From assembly GCA_003427395.1 (NCBI GenBank), contig BFEA01000365.1:1389814-1414523 (forward strand): a DNA stretch of 24,710 nt, read 5' to 3'. A model generated the notes under the pieces. That model was not told the origin of the DNA, did no database searches, and saw only the letters and a program-made list of their open reading frames with translations. The DNA is from Chara braunii (taxonomy: Eukaryota > Streptophyta > Charophyceae > Charales > Characeae). The translations under genes and the position numbers were made by a program. This document shows, one piece after another, positions 8,760-19,279 of the stretch (positions are counted from its first letter, which is position 1; the number at the start of each line of letters is the position of its first letter).

Positions 8760-10008
8760 GTTTTTTGTTTTTCCCTTTTGTACCCGCAAAGTCGCGGACT
8801 GAGACACACAACTTATTTTTGAGTTTTGCCAGTGCAATGTATGCCTTGCTGAGTTTCCTGCTTGTTGCTGAGTTTTCTAAGTCTGTGTGTGTGCGTGCCT
8901 GTCTGAGTGCATGTCAGTTTGAGTGCGTGTGTGGCCCGCAAGCCTTAGGGTCCTCCGTTTGTGCGGGAGGCCCGAAGGGCCGGTACTTACCTGTGGCTGT
9001 GACATTGAGGGTTTCAGCGGGGAAACACTCAAGTGGCGGGGAAAGAGGCCTGTGACACTTAGGGCAACGGAAAAACACTCAAGTAGCAGGTAGGCTGGTA
9101 CCACACCAAGTAGTGGTAGATGTGTCGGGTACGAAACCGAGCAAAAGAAGACAAAGTTGGGATGTTTAGAGGCCCAGTAGTTGTGGTCTAGGTCTAGGCG
9201 GGTACCAGTCCAAGTAGTCTGAGTCTAGGGCCTGTATGGGCAATATCAGAGTCTGCAATGATGTTTCCATACGAAAGGGAGGAGGTACCAGTTTGCTTGG
9301 AGGCCACGCATCCTGGAAGTCACTGCCCAAGAGGCAAGCAGGACGCTATATCTCCTGGAGGAGCAAAGAGATCCTCCTCATTCTATGGTGTGCAAGTTTG
9401 GCGACACACTGCTTGGAGCACTGGCTGGAGCAGCGCTGCTGGGGAGGAAGGAGCGCCCAGCTCCCCACCTTGGCTATGGTGGAAGGAAGACGAGGACTAG
9501 GAAGGGGGCCAAAGGTACTTGCCTGGCTATGGTGGACGCCATCTTTATCACCTTGGTGGGCGTTGCATCTGGAAGGCCCCAGTTGGGGTAGAGCTACACC
9601 AAGAAGCTTCGAGGCAGAGTCAGGCATGGCGACGCGTGCTAGAGCAGCCATAGCTGCTTTGAGTTGTCTTTTGCACATCAGGGCAAGGCCCTAGCAGTCC
9701 GCCATAGCCTGGGCCTTCAAGAAGAGGAAGGAAAAGGGTGGCCATGGCTATGGTGGACCTCATGTTGTACCTGCAGTAGAAGAGGGATTCAGACATTGAT
9801 TCTGGTTCAGCCATTCAAGTTGATTCAACATTATTATTATTATTGATTGTGAATAAAGAGGGAAGGAGAAAGGAGGAGGAGAGTGGTTGGCGAGAAGAAG
9901 GGGATTATCAATATCTTTGCTGGTGTACATCTTCGTGTTCTTCTTTCTTTCTTCATCTTCTTCTTCTTTCCCTCTCTCTCCTCTCAAGTTCATTCATTTC
10001 TTTTTGCA
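8760..10008 (+). repeat. Outer LTR-like direct repeat, left copy
   Basis: Colinear with 20948-22255 through several well-conserved blocks: GGCCCAGTAGTTGT, GGCGGGTACCAGTCCAA, GGGCAATATCAGAGTCTGCA, GCTATGGTGGACCTCA and the pyrimidine-rich end CTCTCAAGTTCATTCATTTC. Homology ends in TTGCA in both copies (10004-10008 here). After this copy comes ATTGGTGCTTTCTC, in the position of a primer-binding site, which would make this the 5' LTR of a plus-strand element. I could not match the putative PBS to a specific tRNA. The 5' edge is blurred by divergence. An AATAAA lies at 9852-9857. No coding sequence is supported; scattered open frames do not match between copies. Confidence 0.72.
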
Positions 10009-10096
10009 ATTGGTGCTTTCTCATGAGTTTGTACTTCGTAGAGAAGCGGCTAATAGAGCCCTAAATTTTCAGGGTTTTTTCAGGGTCCTTACAACA
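10009..10096. other. Remnant interior of the outer element, left side
   Basis: Between the end of the left outer repeat and the left TIR. It holds the possible PBS (from 10010) and an AT-rich stretch with TTTTCAGGG repeated (about 10066-10086). Its last 8 bases, TTACAACA (10089-10096), are the likely left target-site duplication of the TIR element. Joined with 20781-20947, the interior of the outer element totals only about 250 bp, with no coding capacity. Confidence 0.5.
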
Positions 10097-10136
10097 GGGG
10101 GAAATTGCATTTGTACCCCACTTAAAGATGGGAATA
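10097..10136 (+). repeat. Left terminal inverted repeat
   Basis: Starts GGGGGAAATTGCATTTGTAC and ends GATGGGAATA. Its reverse complement matches 20734-20772 apart from a few substitutions and a G-run/one-base length difference. Confidence 0.78.
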
Positions 10137-11228
10137 CGCGCTATGCAAGGAATATGAGCGAGAGCGATAGACAGAAAACCAATTTGCAAAATCATGAAGT
10201 AGTCCAGATAGTCATGTACCAAGCAGAGAGCACAAATGCACCAAGATACCATCCAAATAAAAGTAATACAATGAACTCCAGTGCCAATGTCGGCGCTCTC
10301 TGGTCACACCAACACTGTATCCAATGTCACTCCTAGTGTCTGGCGCGCAGCGCCCAGCCTACACTACTGTCTATCTGTCATATCTAAGTTCGTGCGACTG
10401 GCACACATCGAAGTTGAAGACCAATGTACGTGACATCAACACCAATATCGACCACCAGCATACACCAGGTATGTTCTCTCTCCTCCCCTCATCACCCCTC
10501 GTCTCCCCACCTCATGCGCCTCCTACCCGAAGACCACCGTCGCTATCACCCGCCGCCGCACGCTCGGCCCAGCTATGGCCGCCGTGCGGCCGCTGCCACT
10601 TCAGCGCCCTCTTCCCTCTTAGCGCCCGCATGCGCCCCAGCCTGCCTGCATAGCGCAGTGTCGCATGACAAAGCAGCAGCGTGGCCGCAATGCCTGCTCA
10701 TGCAAGAATATCCACCCCTGCGGCACACACTTTCCTCTATGGAAAGTGAGCCCACTGCTGGTTGGCCTCGCCAAGCATGTGGGAGGTGCTCAGTAGCTTG
10801 GCTCTGGCCTCAAGTGTTTGGGCCCAGGCCCAGTTTCAGATACTGGCCTGGGCCTCATTCAACTAGGCACATCCAGGCAGCCACCCAGCCTCCAAGTGTT
10901 CGCCTCATTCTAATTGGCTCGCGGCACATGTGTGGCGACAATGCTGCTTTCTCATTGGCCCGTGGCTAGTTAGTGATGTGTCGGCCTCATGCAGCATGTG
11001 CCCAGGGCGCAACCACTTGAGCCCTGGGCTCAACTGTACAACACCACCCTTGCTTCTGGAAAGAGCCTGGAGGCTCACGTTGCTCTGTAACCAATTGGCG
11101 TGCTGCAACTGTCTGAGTCCCCACATATGGAAAATGTCGTAAACAGGCCTCACTTGATTATTCAGGCCTGCCTTTACAGCCCAGAACAATTGCATGTCTG
11201 ATAAGGGCGCCGTGAGCCTCATTCCTCA

Positions 11229-11286
11229 CAGCTATACCGAGTCCCAGCGCGAACCTGCAGCTATACCGAGTCCCAGCGCGAAGCTG
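11229..11286. repeat. 29-bp tandem duplication
   Basis: CAGCTATACCGAGTCCCAGC begins at 11229 and again at 11258. The two 29-bp units differ at one position (CCTG versus GCTG near the end). Confidence 0.93.
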
Positions 11287-11408
11287 CATCAATACCCGGA
11301 GGGCGTTCAACTTTGCATAGTACCTGACTGCTCCACTACACGAAATTGTAGGTGTACCCAATCCCGCAGGCCGTGGATTCAGAGCACGAAATAATGCTCA
11401 TGCCCACC

Positions 11409-11412
11409 GAGT
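11409..11412. repeat. Gypsy-2 target-site duplication, left copy (GAGT)
   Basis: GAGT abuts the TG terminus at 11413 and is repeated at 20454-20457 directly after the CA terminus at 20453. A fifth matching base is not present, so the duplication is 4 bp, or 5 bp with one mismatch. Confidence 0.75.
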
Positions 11413-12628
11413 TGTTATGAACTTGGTTGTTTGTTGTCAGAAGACCAACACTCGCGCACATGAACTTCCATGCATGCCCATACATACACGGAAGAAAGGG
11501 GAGAGGAAAGGAGTATCACACCACACAGAGAGAATAAAGCACAGTGGAAACCTTGTCGATGCGATATGACAGAGCACACTGAAAGTGCAATTCGCTCCAC
11601 AAAGTCCTCACAACCAATCACAAAGGAAAGTCTAGTAGATCACATCCAGAAAACAATGAAACAAAGGTAGTCCACCCACAGTATCAACACTGTTTATTAA
11701 CCTCAGAGTATCGTTTTGTCAGAATAGTCTCAAAACTATGATGCGCTGCTCAGAGATGAGCAGCGCTTCTCCCCCAACCCTGAATAACCGCTATCAACTA
11801 CCCCTGAGTTCTTGAAATAGGCCCCTGAGGCCAAGCGCCTCTCAAAGGATGAAGAAGAAACTAGCGCCACAGTCTTTTATGAAGATGAAGTGCCAGATGC
11901 CTTTCAGGTGAAGATCTGCAGCAGCGCCACCCTTCCTGACAAAGAAGATCCATGAGGATGTAAGCTGCAGCTATGGCTGCAGCGCCACTACTTTGAAACC
12001 CTACTCCTGAGGAGGGTTCGATAGGGCACCAACTTTGAAGCTTCCAGCAGACCTCAGATAGCCCAGACCTCTGAACAACCCCTCGTGCTGTCAGAGAGCA
12101 GCGAAGGACCCTGCTATGGCCGACGCTTCAAGGGTCTAGCTATGTCTGTTGTTCCCCATGTTGAAGCTGTCACCACTCCAGTTCACGCGTTGTGCCGTCA
12201 CGATGTACACGGTACTAACTGCCAAAAGCCCTGAACAGACTCCCTCATCCTATTTATAGATCTACTCTAGCCTAGACTCGACCTAGACCGGACCTATTGG
12301 ACCGACCGGTACCGTTTTAGTTTCGGCCTCTAGGGCCTGTCCCTACCCGGCTATAAGCTATTGACCCTGCCTATCAGCGTAGGCCCGTAGGCCCATCTGT
12401 CCTAGTGGTAGCCCAGGTCTGCTATTCGAAGTTAGGGTAGCTGTAGGAAATTCGAATTAGCACGGCCCTCAAATTTTCCCAAATTTGTAGTTATGTCCCT
12501 CATGAATTTCCCCTCACAGCGGACATCCCAGTTAGCCCTCAGCAAAACAAAATTAGGAATCTAACCGACCTATGGTACAACGCCTCAGTGCGACGGGCCG
12601 CTGGCTGTAGAATCAGCAAGTCATTGCA
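11413..12628 (-). repeat. 3' LTR of Gypsy-2 (1216 bp)
   Basis: On the plus strand it runs TGTTATGAAC...CATTGCA and repeats 19280-20453. It is longer than its partner mainly because of extra sequence near 12537-12590 that the other copy lacks. Small open frames on its plus strand are antisense to the element and are interrupted differently in the two copies, so they are not genes. Confidence 0.93.
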
Positions 12629-12645
12629 GGCCTACCCTCCCCCGG
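12629..12645 (-). promoter_or_regulatory. Polypurine tract of Gypsy-2
   Basis: On the minus strand CGGGGGAGGGTAGGCC directly precedes the LTR start TGCAATGAC. The G/A-rich core and position fit a plus-strand primer, although the last bases include pyrimidines. Confidence 0.68.
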
Positions 12646-12661
12646 AGCGAGGACCTCCGAG

Positions 12662-14365
12662 CTAGGGGTGTAGACGAGCTGATCGTCGAAGGGATTGACC
12701 CTTCTTGGCTGCCTCGTATCTGAGGACAACCGACTTCGCTGTCTTGAGGAGTTCCTTGCGTGTGAACCAACGATCCTCAGTGTGTGGCTGGTACATGAAC
12801 TTCACAAGATACTGCATGTCTAGACCTGTGCCCATCTCATCCTCAATCCATTCCACGTCATATCCCTTGCCAGGGATCGGTGGACCGAATTGAGGGGGTC
12901 TGTTTGGAAATTCATCAGCTGAGGTGAAAGGCAACAACTTAGATGCGTGGAAGACCGGATAGGTTTGTAGATGCAGAGGGGCATCACCAATGTATGATGG
13001 TCCAAAAGGATCAGCCCCAACTGTATCTAAAACCTGCCATGGACCCATGTATCCTGGCAGCAGCTTTGGTGAAATGTCCTCCTCGCGGGATAGGTCAGAA
13101 CTGAGCATCCAAACCCTGTCATTAGTATGAATAGTAGAGGGACGATCGTGCCTGTTAGCCTGCTGAATCATAGCCTTTTGGGCTTTGAGCAGGTTGGCAC
13201 GGGCACGCTCAATGTCTATCTGATAGCGTCTGGTGAACTCTGCAGTTCCAGGTGTTAGTGTAGGGGTAGCCTTGTCGATGATATCATCGAGAGGCTGTCG
13301 TGGCTCACGTCCCTAGTGTAGCCGGTAGGGTGTGACACCAGTGGAGGAGTGGACATAAGTGTTATACACTAGCTGTGCACGACCCAAATGTAGATCTCCG
13401 TCTTGCTGATCTGGACTGATCACAGGACGCAGCAGCTGAAATAGGATCTGGTTCATCACTTCAGCCTGTCCTTTGGCTTCAGGATGACGACCAGATGTCA
13501 TATCCAAGCGTGAATGAAGGTAGTCCTTGCAATAGGACTGCCACTCATTGCTGCAAAAACTGGGATCCCGATCACTGGCGATGGAGGTGGGTGACCCATG
13601 ATGTGTAACCCACCTGTCAAATGCTGCTTGCACGCCAGGGACTCTGGCTTCTCCTGGCAAAGGGATGAATTCTGCATACTTGGAGAACTTGTCCACACAA
13701 ATTATAACCTGACGCATACCACAGGGAGTGGTCCTACCCAAATCTGTAAAGTCAATAGACACTGATTGTGCAGGTGCCTCAGGGATGGGAAGTGGTTTGA
13801 GTAGGCCAAGGGGAGGTCTACGTACGACCCTGTTCCTTTGGCATAACTCACAGGTTTCGACATAACGCAGTCGGGCACTCCTCATCTTTTTTCAGAAGAA
13901 CCTCTGTGACAAGGCCGCATAGGATTTGAGGGCCCCAAAATGACCACGAGCATCATGACACTCTGACATAAAGAGTGTCCTCAGCTTGCGATCCTGGGGA
14001 ATACACAAACGTTTCTCACCTCTGCTGCAAGTATACAGCAGATCTGAAACCAGAGTATATCCAAGTTCAGAGGCAGGATCGGTCTGCAGATTCCTCACAA
14101 TAGGCCCAAAAATCGGGTCTTGGGGCAGCAAATGGGCAATGGTCTGACGGGTCTTCTCCCCAAAGGAATGAGTAAAGGAAATAAGAAAAAGAGCGTCAGG
14201 CCTACGAGAAAGGGCGTCAACAACTCGAGTGTAGCAGCCCTTCTTGTGCGTCAGTTCAAAGTCAAAGACGTCAATGAACTGAATATAGCGAGCAAGCTAG
14301 CCATTCAACTCTCCTGGGGACTTCATCCACTGAAGGGTGGAGTGATCAGAAAAGATCTTGAAGTG
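12662..14365 (-). pseudogene. pol: Gypsy-2 pol, C-terminal part: end of RNase H, integrase, chromodomain-like tail
   Basis: One minus-strand frame from about 14365 down to TAG 12662-12664. It starts KIFSDHSTLQW and LARYIQFIDVFDFEL (end of RNase H and connection). The integrase zinc finger follows as ECHDARGHFG and ETCELC, with core Asp in VSIDFTD (codon at 13753), Asp in SDRDPSF (13573) and Glu in GQAEVMN (13462). There are 36 residues between the last two. GPWQVLDTVG and YPVFHASKLLPF precede a chromodomain-like segment (VEWIEDEMGTGLDMQYLVKF...EDRWFTRKEL). In-frame stops are TAG 14297-14299, TGA 13892-13894 (RFF-stop-KKM, where Trp is expected) and TAG 13313-13315. Unlike Gypsy-1, the frame ends before the polypurine tract. 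Confidence 0.9.
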
Positions 14366-16342
14366 TCTTTCCGAGGAGGAAGTGCTTCCAATGCTTAAGA
14401 GCTGACACAAGGGCATACAACTCCTTATAAGTGGAGTCTTGTAGCTTCTTAGCTTTGATCTTCTTGCTCATGTACTCGACAGGCTGTAGACTATTCCTAC
14501 TATCCTGCTGAAATACCGCTCCTACCCCATACTGACAAGCATCAGTGATTAGCACAAAAGGCAAAGTAGGGTCAGGTAACTTCAGTACAGATGCACGAAT
14601 CAAGGCCTCCTTGAGACGTGTAAAGGCCTCCTGGCAGTCTGATTTCCAAAGAACCAATTTATCAACAGCGGGCGCGTCGTTTGATGTTTCAGCCTCGTTT
14701 TCTTGTGGCGACAAGTTTCGGATCTAAGGCTGGGGCCGTGCACTGGTCGTTTAACGAACTTCCTGTAGTAAGAGGCAAGACCTATGAAAGACCGAACATC
14801 ACGGACTATTAAAGGTTGTGGCCAGTCCTGAATAGCAGCAACTTTCGTTGCTTCAGAAGCTAACCCCTCTCCAAAAATGACATGACCCAGATAGACAAGA
14901 GAGTTCACTCCAAAAGAGGACCTCTCCCTATTGATCTTGTACTGGTTATCATGTAAGGCTTGGAGGACAAGAGCCAGATGTTGCGCATGCTCTTGGACAG
15001 AATGACTGAATATCAGGATGTCATCCAAATAGACAACTACAATCTTATCCAGGTAAGGCCTGAGGATGCGGTGCATCTCTGTTTGGAAGGTGCCTGGGGC
15101 ATTGCAAAGACCGAATGGCATGACCCGATATTCGTATGTACCATATCTGCTTTTTTAAAGTCGTTTTGTGGACATCACGTTCAGCCATCTCGATCTGGTG
15201 ATAGTCAGATTTGAGGTTGATCTTGCTGAAAATAGTGCAGCCCTGCACCATATCCAACAGGTCATCGATCCAGGAAAAGGCTCTCCAGACTTCCTCGTGA
15301 TCGTATCGAGTCCCTTGTAGTCTACGCACATTCTGAACTCACCATTCCCTTTTGGAACAAAGAGAACTAGTGCCCGAAATTCAGATGTACTAGGACGTAT
15401 CCATCCTTTGCTGGTCAGAGTCTCTAGCTGTTTCTTGAGCTCATCAAGTTCAGCAGGGGACATCCTGTAGACCTGGCCCTTGAGAGGGACCGCACCAGGC
15501 AGGAGCTCAATCTTATGCTTGGTCTGCCTCTGGACAAGTCCATTAGGCTCCTGCATAAGGTCTGAGAACAGGTCAACCACTTGCTGAATTTGAGATAGAC
15601 AGGGAGTAGGCTCCACATCTGTCTGTTTAACATAAGCCACAAACACACGAGTGTGAAAAGTCTGACGTGAGAACTGGAAAAACTCATGTGCACGCATGCA
15701 ATAACAACTGTTGGTCGGGTGGTACTCATCACCAATCATACAAGGCTGGTATTCTCCTCGCCGATCTGGCAGCTCAACCCTAGGAATCCGCAAGTCGATC
15801 TTGGGGTTGGTGACCTCAAGCCACCATAGTGAGAAGATAAGGTCAAAGGGCAAGTTGGGGAACACAGAGAAATTCAGGCGCTGCCTGATTTCTCCCTGCC
15901 TGTCAAAGACTACTGGTAGACCTTTGACTGCAGTAGTGATCCGAATTGTAGATGAGTCGCTAATGCGAACCTCAATCGGCTGCTGCAATTTTACTAGTAT
16001 TTGATCCAAGTGCAGCCTGCTGACTGTCTTGGGAGACATAAAGTTGCGCGTAGCTCCACAGTCTAATAACCCTTTGAACCTGGCTCCCAGGATTGAAGGT
16101 CAAAGCAGGATGAGATCCGGTCTGTGCTTTTTCTTCTCCTGCAAAGACAGGAAAAGATCAGCAAGAACCTGCAATTCATCCTCCTCCTACGTCTCATCCA
16201 GATCAGTGTCCTCATAGGTGAAGGGCCCTGATGCCGCAACTCCAAGAAGAGAATTTGTGAGAGAGGGTGAAGACTCAACTTCATCAGAAGATGAATCAGC
16301 ATAGGTGGAAGGAGCTGTTGTTTCCACCTCTCTCCACTCTAG
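14366..16342 (-). pseudogene. pol: Gypsy-2 pol, N-terminal part: protease, reverse transcriptase, RNase H
   Basis: The -1 frame opens at the slip site (LEWREVETTAPSTYADSSSD) and stays open to TAG 16187-16189. A second in-frame stop, TGA, is at 16100-16102. The protease has LLDCGATRNFMS, with DCGA (16063-16052) in place of the commoner DSGA/DTGA. The RT runs KGWIRPSTSEFRALVLFVPKGNG and RMCVDYKGLD, then shifts frame near 15265 (IDDLLDMVQGC, KSDYHQIEM), shifts back near 15150 (EYRVMPFGLCNAPGTF) and has YLDD at 15031-15020. After another break near 14720, RNase H shows LITDACQYGVGA (Asp codon 14543) and YKELYALVSALKHW. A last break lies near 14365. Domain content is complete, but no continuous protein can be made. 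Confidence 0.9.
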
Positions 16343-16348
16343 TTTTTT
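16303..16348 (-). promoter_or_regulatory. Candidate programmed -1 frameshift site, Gypsy-2 gag/pol
   Basis: Minus-strand gag codons read TCA AAA AAC TAG. The heptamer A_AAA_AAC (16348-16342) is a classic retroviral slippery sequence and abuts the gag stop at 16341-16339. The -1 frame is open at once and leads into protease. A perfect 8-bp stem (AGGTGGAA 16329-16322 with TTCCACCT 16310-16303, 11-nt loop) begins after a 12-nt spacer, longer than the usual 5-9 nt. Sequence layout is direct observation; frameshifting activity is inferred. Confidence 0.75.
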
Positions 16349-17828
16349 GAACTAGAGCCTGAAGGCCTGCGAGGCATGTGGGGACATTCTTTCAGAAAGT
16401 GTTCCCCCTCGCACCTCAAGCAGACTCCCTTGTCCTTCCTCTTCCTCCATACCCCCTCCTAGATCCTGAGTGCATGCCAGGGGAAGGTGAAAGCATAAAG
16501 GGGGTCAATTGGCCAATGGACGTCTCGTGGTAGAACAGGTCTCTGGGCTGCAGGGGAAGAGGCACTTCCCTTTCCTTTCCCCTTGTTGCTGGTTGGTGCT
16601 CTCTGGGTCGAGGCCTTTCCTTTTGCAAGGCCCATCAGAGCATTAGCCAGGGCAAGAACAACTGAATCTGCAGCAGAGGATGAGGTAGTCTCAGACGGAG
16701 GGGTCCCACTCTGAGATATTGTCTTATCTTCTGAACTAGAAGTTGCAGCAAAGAGAGCACCCTTCCTCTTTCTTCGCCCCTTTAAGGAGGGTCTCTTCCT
16801 CCCTTCAGAAGGTGCTTCCTGGACATGGAGTTTGGACTCCAAGTCCAGGGCTGCTCTGCCAAAGGACCGCCAGTCCTTAAGGCCCTGAGAAAACAAAGCA
16901 AGTTGGTAATCTCCAGGCGCTGCTCTCAGGAATGAAAGGTAGAGTACAACTTGGACAAGGAGCCATCCCATTTCTTTTGGCCGAGTTGGACAATTTTGTG
17001 CGTTGCTTTTCTAGCTTGCTCCTTGTCTGCAAACCGATCATTCGGGGCCTGCAGAAAAGCAGACACCCCTAGTCTTTGCGCCCACTCAGACATCTCCAAT
17101 CCTTGCTTGCTAGAGGTGGAGGTACACCATTTCAGTGCAGTCCTCTCTAGACGAGCAAGGATTGCGCTCACTTTCACATCCTCGTCACATTTGAACCCAC
17201 TCAGGTAGGTTCTCTGTGCAGTGACCTAATCTGAAACATCCACCTTGGGGTTCTCCCCAGAAAACATAGGTGAAGGGGTGAGTTTGGGCCGCTGCAGGTC
17301 AAATGGACCTGAGGGTTGTGAAGCGGCTGTTGATTTGGGCGTAGAGGCTGGGGATGAAGGTCTGGAGTGTGGGTTTTTTTGGGGCTCCCTCTTGGGACTC
17401 CCAGGCGGTGGATGGACTATCAAGGGTGTGGGGATCTTCAGATGGGCAAAGAGTTGATCCAGTTTGAGATAGATCCCGACAAGCTTCTTAGAAAGCGCAG
17501 ATTGACTGTTTTCTAGACTGGTGATCCTTGCATCCCAGTTAGTAAAGGAGGTCCGGTTGATATCATCCTGTAAAAGGACGAACTCAGCCATATCCTTACT
17601 ATACTGACTTGAGGTCCTTCTCACCCCGATTCTCTCTATGTCTGCAATGAGAAGTTTCCTTCTCGCTTCCTTTTGGTCAACTTCTCCCCTTCGCCTCTTT
17701 TCCTCCTTCAGAGCTTCTACAACGGCTGCTTGGAGTTTAACGTCCTCAGCAAGCAGGGCTGCATCAAGTTTTGAAAGAAGGGGCTCAGGCTTTTGTTGAG
17801 AAGCTTCGGCCTTCTCAGTGTCAGACAT
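16339..17828 (-). pseudogene. gag: Gypsy-2 gag (capsid/nucleocapsid polyprotein), broken
   Basis: Probable start is ATG 17828-17826 (MSDTEKAEASQQKPEPLLSK); the frame extends upstream to 17957 but that part looks like hydrophobic leader. Lys/Glu/Arg-rich helical N-terminus (VEALKEEKRRRGEVDQKEAR), then a Pro/Ser-rich linker (HPPPGSPKREPQ), then a capsid region (TYLSGFKCDEDVKVSAI, ALKWCTSTSS). An in-frame TAG at 17226-17228 interrupts KVDVSD-stop-VTAQR. A one-base break near 16930 shifts from SKLYSTF into RAAPGDYQLALFSQGLKDW. A second TAG is at 16459-16461. The zinc knuckle reads CLRCEGEHFLKEC, i.e. CX2CX3HX4C, one residue shorter than standard. Total about 495 codons. It ends at TAG after the slippery site. 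Confidence 0.87.
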
Positions 17829-19265
17829 TATAATCCCACAACATAGATAAAATAAAATAGGAAACAGAAAGAAGGTCAATAGGAATTGGGGTTTCTCTTC
17901 AGTACTCGCCCAATTGCTGTCACCTGACTGGAACACGAGGGTGGTTATTATGAGCAAACAAGCACTCAGTCTCTGCAGATTGCTTGAGGCTCAAGCGTCA
18001 GTTTATAGCACACTCAGCAAAAACCCTTTCACGATTTTCCATTCACTGCCCCGACACCCCAATTGTGTGCAATCACTTCAAATCCTGTGTTAGTATTCTA
18101 CAGGATGCAATCAAGGACTGACTAGTATTGGTTAGCAATTAGACAGAGTGACAAATAGCGACTGACAGATGCCCACAGATAACCAAGATGTAACAATTTA
18201 CTGGATGGTCTATTTTTAGACTTCCCTTACTGACTCTATCACTGGATGACCCTGTATGCCACACCCCGGGTTTGGCGAAGTACAAATTTCACTGTAACAG
18301 ACTCAAAACATCAAATCTGACAGTGCGATCTCAAACACAGTCTAAACATTGAATTGCGATTTACCAGGGACAGAGACTGACCAAGCTCCAGCTATGGCAG
18401 CACAAAATTCAGAATTCCATCATCACTGACAATGTGACCCCGAACAATCCAATTCCCTGTATAGTAGGAATCGCAACACTGTAAAGCAGTCACAGATGAA
18501 ATTTGAGTCAGAAAGAGGGTCAAACAGGGTGAGTTGAAGTCGAAGAAGATAGGTAGGAGAAAGTGGCTATGGCTGTCCCACAGTCAGAAATCCGTTTTTC
18601 TACTATCTACAGACCGACAAGCCAAATTTCGCTAATCTAAAAATAACCCCAGAATCACTACACAAAGTAGAGTAAGGAACGCACTTACTTCGGATACTTC
18701 TTTGAAGGGGATGATGAGAAATTGGCTATGGTTGTCTCCTCAGACCCATCTCGCCAGTTTCTTCTCCAAACTATTCCCAATGTTCCCACGTACCCAATCC
18801 TCTGAAACCTGGTGATCTGGTAGAACTTTCTATGGCTATTTAACCCCAACTGGCAGATTCAGTGAACCTGGTCTCCCTGATGCCAATAACTGAGAAACTC
18901 AGTGCAGGGCTACTTTTACCTGCATTGCGTTGCTTGGGAAGTGGGGATCCTGACCCAATCCCAAAATCGCAACACTCTAGGGATCACTTCCTTGAAATTC
19001 GCCCGTCTCAGATGAATCGCCAGGCTAAAAATAGCCTCCTTAGAGCCTATCAGGCCTCTGAGTGACAATCACCACTCACTTTTGTACTACTTCGAGCAGA
19101 AGTGAGTCACCCTCTGTCCAATTCCTCTCGCCACACGCTTGTCAGTACAGCCCTCACTGTCGCTAACACAGAAGATGACAAATCACCATGAGATTGAACT
19201 CTAGTGTCTCGCCAGATGATTGTAGTTGCTCGAACTCATCTTTGCATCAGTGATTGGATCCAATC
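17829..19265 (-). other. Gypsy-2 leader between PBS and gag; no gene seen
   Basis: About 1.4 kb of transcribed leader. No open frame with recognisable content. Two weakly similar stretches (GAGAAA.TGGCTATGG.TGTC on the plus strand, near 18559 and 18716) suggest an old internal duplication. A 14-nt perfect palindrome, GATTGGATCCAATC (19252-19265), lies directly beside the PBS. Confidence 0.65.
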
Positions 19266-19278
19266 GCTACGATACCAA
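19266..19278 (-). promoter_or_regulatory. Primer-binding site of Gypsy-2 (tRNA-iMet-like)
   Basis: On the minus strand the LTR ends ...CATAACA, followed by a spacer base and TTGGTATCGTAGC. Compared with the plant iMet complement TGGTATCAGAGC, 10 of 12 positions match. It fixes transcription as right to left. Confidence 0.8.
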
Positions 19279-19279
19279 C

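Larger units (their letters stand above)
10137..11412. other. Interior of TIR element, left part; no gene seen
   Basis: About 1.3 kb. Composition shifts from AT-rich (10137-10330) to strongly GC-rich (about 10490-10680, with CCGCCGCCGC-like text) to intermediate. An open frame of 181 codons at 10424-10969 is Pro/Ser/Arg/Ala-rich, has no domain I recognise and lacks support. Several ATTGGC/CATTGGC (inverted CCAAT-like) motifs lie between 10912 and 11095. The abrupt GC rise could reflect a captured genomic fragment, as seen in some non-autonomous transposons, but no source gene is evident. Confidence 0.5.
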
